In this document: one piece after another, positions 1-4,514 of the stretch | Layout of the letters: the number at the start of each line of letters is the position of its first letter | How positions within the stretch are numbered: the stretch's first letter is position 1 | NCBI GenBank assembly: GCA_903959115.1 | Contig: CAJBVU010000274.1 | Coordinates: 1-6,324 of the forward strand | Reading direction: 5' to 3' | Length of the DNA: 6,324 nt | Source of the DNA: an uncultured Bacteroidota bacterium | GTDB taxonomy: Bacteria > Bacteroidota > Bacteroidia > NS11-12g > UBA955 | Notes under the pieces: generated by a model | Seen by the model: only the letters and a program-made list of their open reading frames with translations | The model's database searches: none | What the model was told of the DNA's origin: nothing | Program-made: the position numbers and the translations under genes

Positions 1-1007
1 ACACTAAAAACCTGCCATTTGTCGCCATATTTTTCTTCAACGGTACCGTTCCAAGTATTTTCATCGTGATTGGTTAAGAAACTCATCATCATCGATTTGG
101 CTGGCCATTTTGCACGTGATTCAGTGGCTTTGGCGATAAATTCTTTCCCTGTGATTTTGCCTTTTGCACAATCGGCGGATGCCCCATGAAGACTCCATCC
201 GTAATAGGCATCGAAAGCCTTATCGCAGTAGGAGGCAGGGTTTTTGTCGACATCCGTATTCAACTCCATTTCGGCAAGCATGAACATCATTTTTTGTTTT
301 TCTATGGCTACGCGGGCTTCTTCCCAGAAGTCTTTTGGGACCAAAAAGGCGACATCGCAGCGAAATCCATCGATATCGCATTCATCCACCCAATATTGCA
401 TTTCGGCAATCATGGCTTTTCTGAGTTCGGGGTTCTTAAAGTTCAATTGCGCCACATCGGTCCAGTCCCAGGGCGTTACGATTTTTCCGGTTGAGTCGTG
501 GACGTACCAATCGGGGTGGGCTTTTATCCAAGGATGATCCCAAGCTGTGTGATTTCCAACCCAATCCAGAATCACTTTCATTCCGTTTGCATGGGCAAAT
601 TGAACCACCATTTTAAAGTCGTTTAAATTGCCAAATTCAGGATTAATGCCCCTATAGTCTTTGATGCTGTAATAACTACCCAACCCCCCTTTGCGATTTA
701 ACTCGCCGATGGGATAAATGGGCATAAACCAAAGGACATCGGCGCCGAGACTTTTGATGCGAGGAATTTCAGGGGCAAAAGATCGAAACGTACCATCCTG
801 ATTGAACTGTCGGACATTGACCTCGTAAATCACGGCATTTTTCTGCCATTGGGTATCGTGGAACTTCTTAACGTAAGGGTTTTTTGGCGCGATGCTAGTT
901 GATGGGTTGAGTGCGGCGCCAGCGGAAGCGGTTAGTGCGGTGCTCAGTATGCAACAAACAGCGATGATGCAATTGCGAAAGATGGTTCTTGTATTGGTGT
1001 CAAACAT
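1..1007 (-). CDS. Secreted GH13 alpha-amylase-family glycoside hydrolase (C-terminus outside window)
   Basis: The minus strand is open from an ATG at 1007-1005 to the window edge (335 codons, no stop), so this is a 5'-complete, 3'-truncated gene. The N-terminus looks like a signal peptide: Arg7 and Arg11, a hydrophobic stretch around residues 13-25, and an Ala-Ser-Ala cleavage site ending at residue 29. All four GH13 conserved regions are present in order. Region I is DWVGNHT (148-154). Region II is GFRCDVA with Arg216 and the catalytic nucleophile Asp218. Region III is MLAEME with the acid/base Glu246. Region IV is TNHDE with His314 and the transition-state stabiliser Asp315. The family hydrolyses or transfers alpha-glucosidic bonds in starch- or glycogen-like glucans by a retaining mechanism, and an intact active site predicts activity. 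The end of the (beta/alpha)8 barrel and any domain C are not visible. Export to the periplasm or cell surface is inferred. Exact specificity and GH13 subfamily cannot be assigned here. Confidence 0.94.
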   Translation of the reverse strand, partial: MFDTNTRTIFRNCIIAVCCILSTALTASAGAALNPSTSIAPKNPYVKKFHDTQWQKNAVIYEVNVRQFNQDGTFRSFAPEIPRIKSLGADVLWFMPIYPIGELNRKGGLGSYYSIKDYRGINPEFGNLNDFKMVVQFAHANGMKVILDWVGNHTAWDHPWIKAHPDWYVHDSTGKIVTPWDWTDVAQLNFKNPELRKAMIAEMQYWVDECDIDGFRCDVAFLVPKDFWEEARVAIEKQKMMFMLAEMELNTDVDKNPASYCDKAFDAYYGWSLHGASADCAKGKITGKEFIAKATESRAKWPAKSMMMSFLTNHDENTWNGTVEEKYGDKWQVFS

Positions 1008-1025
1008 ACACTTAGTATTGAAAAC

Positions 1026-1058
1026 GCAAGATACCTATAAAAATATAGGAAAACCAAA
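1026..1058 (-). promoter_or_regulatory. Possible Bacteroidota-type promoter of the GH13 gene
   Basis: Read on the minus strand, a TTTG (1058-1055) is followed after 21 nt by TATCTTGC (1033-1026). This resembles the Bacteroidota -33 TTTG / -7 TAnnTTTG arrangement, but the -7 box matches only imperfectly (its last two bases differ). It lies 18 nt before the ATG, which would give a leader of about a dozen nucleotides. Moderate-to-weak support. Confidence 0.3.
1034..1049. repeat. Perfect inverted repeat in the divergent promoter region
   Basis: CCTATA, then AAAA, then TATAGG: two perfect 6-bp arms around a 4-bp centre, lying between the candidate -33 and -7 boxes of the GH13 gene and upstream of the divergent YbjN-like gene. 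The position would suit a small operator for a dimeric regulator. However, the arms are short and AT-rich, so chance is a real possibility. It is not followed by a T-run suggestive of a terminator in either direction. Confidence 0.3.
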
Positions 1059-1066
1059 CGGGGGAT

Positions 1067-1564
1067 ATGGGGGATTTTGCAGAACTTTGTAGAATGGAAT
1101 TTAAGGATTTGGTATTTCAGGTAGAGAAAGCCATTCATGATGTGGGAGTAGATCCGGCAGCGGCGCGTGGAGATGAAGAAGGACAGTGGTTGTTGATGCG
1201 CAACGATACGCCAATTTATTTGGATGCTTGGGCCGCGGAGCAACGCTCTCCTTGGAACTATTTTATCTTTGAAGAGGACCCTACCACGGTTCAAATGACC
1301 ATCCCATTTTGTTATGCGCCTACTTTGCAGCGTGAAGCATTTTTGGAGGAGTTGTTAACCGTGAATTTGAATTTGTTATACGGCAAGTTCACCTACAATG
1401 CCAAGGACAATGTGGTTGCATTGATATACCGATTGCCAGGTTTGAGTTTCCAACCTGCTGATTTACCACGAGTGATCGATGGTTTGATGTACTACAGCGA
1501 GATGGCTTACCACGTCCTCAAGGATGAGTTTACCCTGAAGCGTGTGTTGGTAGAGGAGTCTTAA
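1067..1564 (+). CDS. YbjN-like / type III secretion chaperone-fold small protein
   Basis: This is a soluble protein of 165 residues (156 from the alternative start), with no signal peptide or membrane segment. The predicted order is an N-terminal amphipathic helix (about 10-27), a strand run (about 40-55, 63-69 and 74-83), a long helix with the segment NLNLLYGKF near residues 100-108, a strand (about 109-121), and a C-terminal helix (about 129-152). This helix / sheet / helix / strand / helix layout, with a short helix rich in Asn and Leu before the last strand, is typical of YbjN-family proteins, which share the type III chaperone fold. Their biochemical role is poorly defined; many appear to act as binding or chaperone-like proteins. 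The start is uncertain: ATG at 1067 or ATG at 1094 (residue 10), with no Shine-Dalgarno at either. The gene is transcribed away from the GH13 gene and runs convergently into the lipoprotein gene 13 bp downstream. Family assignment rests on pattern only. Confidence 0.6.
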   Translation: MGDFAELCRMEFKDLVFQVEKAIHDVGVDPAAARGDEEGQWLLMRNDTPIYLDAWAAEQRSPWNYFIFEEDPTTVQMTIPFCYAPTLQREAFLEELLTVNLNLLYGKFTYNAKDNVVALIYRLPGLSFQPADLPRVIDGLMYYSEMAYHVLKDEFTLKRVLVEES

Positions 1565-1577
1565 GACCCGATTCAAT

Positions 1578-2306
1578 TTATTTTTTTTGACCCTGCTGCT
1601 GCGCGTAAGCCCTTTGCAGATCTACGATGCTCTGCTTTGCCGCGTAAAAGTCTTTTTCGATTTCTAATGCCGCTTGCAATGCATTGGCACAAGCCATGAT
1701 ATCGCCGGTGCTTCTCAGCATCAACGCCTGCAAATAAATATAGGCTGCTTTCGCATTCACTTCTTCCTTCATTCCGGCAGCGATGTGCTCCATGCGCACT
1801 TTTTTATCCATGATTTTTGGATCAGCCAAAGCCTTGCTTACCATCGAATCGCAACCCATCATATCGCCGCGTGCCATCTCAACGAAACACATATCCCACC
1901 AAAAAGTCTGATCCTTGGTTTCATCCCACAACTCTTTGAATATTACGATGCTGGCAGTGTCTTTGCCTTCTTCAAGTAGCAATTTGGCTTTGATTTCGCG
2001 CAAAAAGGTGTTTTTGGGTTTGATTTTTAATCCGCGGTCAACGAAGAACATGGCAGTTTTTGGGTTTCTCACATTCTGATCGGTGGATGCGGTATGGAAG
2101 TAATGAAAGTGCGCTAAACTGTCGTACGCCCAAGTTTGAATGCTACTGTCTTCGGCCATCCAAAGTTCCAGGGTAACAATGGCAGAGCGGTAATCACCTG
2201 CCGCCAAGTTCATTTCATAAGCTGATTTAAAGCTCTTTGATTTGTTTGTGCAACTTGCCAACGCGGCAATCGAGAAGGCAAGAATGAGAAGATTGCGTAA
2301 TTTCAT
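1578..2306 (-). CDS. TPR-like lipoprotein of unknown function
   Basis: From the ATG at 2306 this encodes 242 residues. It begins with a lipoprotein signal: Lys2 and Arg4, a hydrophobic core (6-17), and the lipobox Leu16-Ala17-Ser18-Cys19. Cys19 should therefore be acylated and anchor the protein in a membrane facing the periplasm. The reading frame extends to an ATG at 2366, but that would put 20 hydrophilic residues before the signal peptide and place the start 5 bp from the divergent ffh start, so 2306 is preferred. A TACCTTTG box just upstream agrees. The mature part is almost wholly alpha-helical, with repeated helix pairs that look like degenerate tetratricopeptide repeats: about residues 26-50 (AAGDYRSAI), 81-99, 102-130 (EEGKDTASI), 137-160 (ARGDMMGCD) and 186-222 (STGDIMACA). 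Such repeats usually mediate protein-protein contacts. The C-terminus is Gln/Lys-rich. No partner or function can be named. Confidence 0.8.
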   Translation of the reverse strand: MKLRNLLILAFSIAALASCTNKSKSFKSAYEMNLAAGDYRSAIVTLELWMAEDSSIQTWAYDSLAHFHYFHTASTDQNVRNPKTAMFFVDRGLKIKPKNTFLREIKAKLLLEEGKDTASIVIFKELWDETKDQTFWWDMCFVEMARGDMMGCDSMVSKALADPKIMDKKVRMEHIAAGMKEEVNAKAAYIYLQALMLRSTGDIMACANALQAALEIEKDFYAAKQSIVDLQRAYAQQQGQKK

Positions 2307-2311
2307 TAGAA

Positions 2312-2319
2312 CAAAGGTA
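2312..2319 (-). promoter_or_regulatory. Bacteroidota -7 box (TACCTTTG) of the TPR lipoprotein gene
   Basis: The minus strand reads TACCTTTG at 2319-2312, a perfect match to the TAnnTTTG -7 consensus, only 5 nt before the ATG at 2306. No TTTG or TTG lies at the expected 17-23 nt further upstream, so the -33 element is weak or absent. The box supports the 2306 start but implies an extremely short leader. Confidence 0.4.
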
Positions 2320-2328
2320 ATTGGATTT

Positions 2329-2363
2329 TTTGAACCGATGAGGGGATGCTTTTTGTAACTTTG
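2329..2363 (+). promoter_or_regulatory. Bacteroidota-type promoter of ffh
   Basis: A TTTG at 2329-2332 is followed after 23 nt by TAACTTTG at 2356-2363, which is a perfect TAnnTTTG -7 box. The spacing is at the upper end of the range reported for Bacteroidota. Only 8 nt separate the -7 box from the ffh ATG at 2372, so a transcript from it would be leaderless or nearly so. There is no Shine-Dalgarno sequence. Confidence 0.5.
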
Positions 2364-2371
2364 CAAAACCT

Positions 2372-3703
2372 ATGTTTGAGAACCTACAAAACCGGTTAGA
2401 GAAGGCGTTTAAATCGCTCAAAGGACAAGGACGCATCAATGAATTGAACGTGGCCGATACCGTGAAGGAAATTCGTCGTGCCTTGATTGCGGCCGACGTA
2501 AGCTTTAAGGTTGCTAAGGATTTTACGGATACCATTTTAGAGAAAGCCAAAGGCCAAGATGTAATCAAATCTGTATCGCCAGGTCAATTACTTACCAAAA
2601 TCGTCCATGATGAATTGGTGATATTGTTGGGCGGTGAAAAGATTGATTTGCAGTTAAATGCGAGTCCAACCGTCATTTTAATTGCGGGTTTGCAGGGATC
2701 GGGTAAGACTACGTTCACTGGAAAATTGGGTAAATACCTGAAGGGTTTGGGTAGAAATCCGATGTTTGTTGCGGGCGACGTGTATCGTCCTGCGGCTAGA
2801 CAGCAGTTGAAGGTTTTGGGTGAGCAAGTGGGTGTTCATGTTTACAGTGAAGACGATAACAACAACCCCGTTTCGATTGCGGAAAATGCCATCGAATATG
2901 CCAAAAAGAACAATCACAATGTAGTTGTGGTGGATACTGCCGGTCGTATATCGATTGATGAGCAGATGATGAACGAGATCGCTCAGTTGAAGCGTTCGGT
3001 GAAGCCGCATGAGATTCTGTTTGTGGTAGATTCAATGACAGGTCAGGATGCGGTGCTGACGGCCAAAGCGTTCAACGACGTGTTGGATTTCACGGGAGTG
3101 GTACTTACGAAGTTGGATGGTGATACTAGGGGTGGTGCGGCGTTGAGCATCAAATCGGTGGTAAATAAGCCGATTAAGTTTGTGAGTATGGGCGAGAAGA
3201 TGGAGGCATTGGATGTCTTCTATCCCGATCGTATGGCGGGCCGTATTTTGGGCATGGGTGATGTGGTTTCTTTGGTTGAGCGGGCGCAGATGGCCTTCGA
3301 CGAAGAAGAAGCAGAACGATTGTCGAAGAAAATTGCGAAGAATAAGTTTGATTTTGAGGATTTCTTAGCCCAGTTACAGCAAATCAAAAAGATGGGTAAC
3401 ATCAAGGATTTGTTGGGTATGTTGCCTGGGGTTGGAAGTCAGATTAAGGATATGGACATTGATGACAATGCGTTTAAAGGCATCGAATCGATGATACAGA
3501 GTATGACGCCGCAAGAGCGGTCCAAACCGGAAATTTTGAATGCCAGTCGCAAACAGCGCATCGTGAAGGGTAGCGGTCGTAACATTCAGGATTTGAATAA
3601 GTTACTTACTCAATTTGAGCAAATGCGCAAGATGATGAAGATGATGAACAATTCGGGTGGAAAGATGCCGAAGATGCCAAATATGCCTGGAATGCGCAGA
3701 TAA
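2372..3703 (+). CDS. ffh: Signal recognition particle GTPase Ffh
   Basis: Ffh is the protein subunit of the signal recognition particle. It binds signal peptides or membrane segments emerging from the ribosome together with 4.5S SRP RNA, and delivers the complex to the receptor FtsY at the membrane by reciprocal GTP hydrolysis. The 443 residues are full length for the family. The N domain helical bundle spans about 1-85. The G domain carries the P-loop GLQGSGKTT (106-114), DTAGR (188-192), TKLDGDTRGG (246-255, guanine-specificity loop) and the insertion-box region between them. The M domain (about 300-443) contains the SRP-RNA-binding segment SRKQRIVKGSGR (392-403) and a Met-rich tail with repeated Met-Pro pairs, consistent with the flexible hydrophobic binding groove. 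The ATG at 2372 matches the usual MFENL start of the family. The next gene, pdxH, follows by 31 bp on the same strand. The SRP RNA gene is not in this window. Confidence 0.98.
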   Translation: MFENLQNRLEKAFKSLKGQGRINELNVADTVKEIRRALIAADVSFKVAKDFTDTILEKAKGQDVIKSVSPGQLLTKIVHDELVILLGGEKIDLQLNASPTVILIAGLQGSGKTTFTGKLGKYLKGLGRNPMFVAGDVYRPAARQQLKVLGEQVGVHVYSEDDNNNPVSIAENAIEYAKKNNHNVVVVDTAGRISIDEQMMNEIAQLKRSVKPHEILFVVDSMTGQDAVLTAKAFNDVLDFTGVVLTKLDGDTRGGAALSIKSVVNKPIKFVSMGEKMEALDVFYPDRMAGRILGMGDVVSLVERAQMAFDEEEAERLSKKIAKNKFDFEDFLAQLQQIKKMGNIKDLLGMLPGVGSQIKDMDIDDNAFKGIESMIQSMTPQERSKPEILNASRKQRIVKGSGRNIQDLNKLLTQFEQMRKMMKMMNNSGGKMPKMPNMPGMRR

Positions 3704-3734
3704 TTGGGGCATTAAAAAGTAAATAACAGAATTC

Positions 3735-4370
3735 ATGAAGAACATCGCTGATCTCCGCAAAGAATACACCAAGGGGGCTTTGGAGCCTCGCGACATGGGT
3801 GCTGACCCACTTGTGGAATTTAGGGGTTGGTTTCAGCAGGCTTTGGAAGCGGAAGTTTTGGAAGCCAATGCGATGATTATCAGTACGGTGAATGTAGAAA
3901 ATAGACCTTCATCGAGGGTGGTTTTATTGAAAGAGATTACGCCCGAAGGCATAGTGTTTTTTACCAATTATGCGAGTCGGAAAGGGCAGGAGATGTCGTT
4001 GAATCCCTGTGTTTCAGCCGTTTTTTATTGGGCAGAGTTGGAACGACAGGTGAGGGTTGAGGGCATCGTGAGAAGAATTAGCAAGGCCGACAGTGATGCC
4101 TATTTTTACAGTCGTCCGAGAATTTCTCAGGCCGGTGCTGTGGTATCGAACCAAAGTGAAGTGATTGAGGACAGGAAGACGTTGGATGCGCAGATGGAGG
4201 CATTAATGGCTGATGAGAGCATTAAAATTGAGCGCCCAGAGCATTGGGGAGGCTATGAAATTGTGGTGGATGGTATAGAATTTTGGCAGGGCAGACCTGG
4301 CCGCGTTCACGACAGGGCGCGATACGATAAAATGGCTGGCGCGTGGGTAAAAACCCGTTTATCGCCTTAA
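3735..4370 (+). CDS. pdxH: Pyridoxamine/pyridoxine 5'-phosphate oxidase
   Basis: This FMN-dependent cytosolic enzyme oxidises pyridoxine or pyridoxamine 5'-phosphate with O2 to pyridoxal 5'-phosphate, the last step of the vitamin B6 salvage pathway. At 211 residues it is complete for the family. Visible hallmarks are the FMN-binding segments RVVLLK (61-66), FFTNYASRKG (75-84) and FYWAELERQVRVEG (97-110). Next comes the SRPRISQAGAVVSNQS stretch (126-141), which corresponds to the substrate- and FMN-contacting loop. The family signature IEFWQGRPGRVHDR (181-194) follows, with the active-site Arg190 and His192. The protein ends in TRLSP, the usual C-terminus. All key residues are present, so activity is expected. 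The 31-bp gap after ffh holds no recognisable promoter or terminator, suggesting co-transcription with ffh, although the two functions are unrelated. Confidence 0.98.
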   Translation: MKNIADLRKEYTKGALEPRDMGADPLVEFRGWFQQALEAEVLEANAMIISTVNVENRPSSRVVLLKEITPEGIVFFTNYASRKGQEMSLNPCVSAVFYWAELERQVRVEGIVRRISKADSDAYFYSRPRISQAGAVVSNQSEVIEDRKTLDAQMEALMADESIKIERPEHWGGYEIVVDGIEFWQGRPGRVHDRARYDKMAGAWVKTRLSP

Positions 4371-4489
4371 AAAAATTGGATTAATTGTTATTCTGCAGTA
4401 CCGTTACGTGTAAATCAAATGCTGCTGTTGGTTGTAGACAAACGGTTTAGGTTTTTTTCAGGGCAACCGAAATATTTCTTACTGCGTCT

Positions 4490-4497
4490 TATCTTGC
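4490..4497 (+). promoter_or_regulatory. Candidate -7-like box upstream of the SGNH/beta-helix gene
   Basis: TATCTTGC lies 17 nt before the ATG at 4515. It resembles TAnnTTTG with one T missing, and it is identical to the 8-mer 18 nt upstream of the GH13 start. No TTTG sits at the expected upstream distance, so this is only a weak promoter candidate. The remaining intergenic sequence from 4371 is AT-rich, with a T7 run at 4452-4458 and no convincing hairpin. Confidence 0.22.
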
Positions 4498-4514
4498 AAT
4501 TAATTTTTAGTAGG

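Noticed and set aside
186..537. Plus-strand open frames inside the GH13 gene as genes.
   Set aside because: They are antisense to clear GH13 catalytic motifs and show no protein-like features of their own.
1558..1590. Palindrome GTCTTAAGAC at the end of the YbjN-like gene followed by a T-rich stretch, as a bidirectional terminator.
   Set aside because: The palindrome has no loop and cannot form a normal hairpin; the T-run is the end of the convergent lipoprotein gene (Lys codons and stop).
2307..2366. Twenty-residue upstream extension of the lipoprotein gene from an ATG at 2366.
   Set aside because: It would precede a complete lipoprotein signal peptide with hydrophilic residues and collide with the ffh promoter; the start at 2306 fits better.
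3602..3796. Minus-strand frame rich in His and Leu across the ffh/pdxH junction.
   Set aside because: It is the antisense reading of the Met-rich ffh tail; the composition is explained by reverse-complemented ATG codons.
4400..4458. Possible terminator after pdxH: ACCGTT (4400-4405) pairs with AACGGT (4441-4446), followed by a T7 run.
   Set aside because: The stem is only 6 bp with a 35-nt loop, and extension fails on both sides; it is too weak to call an intrinsic terminator.
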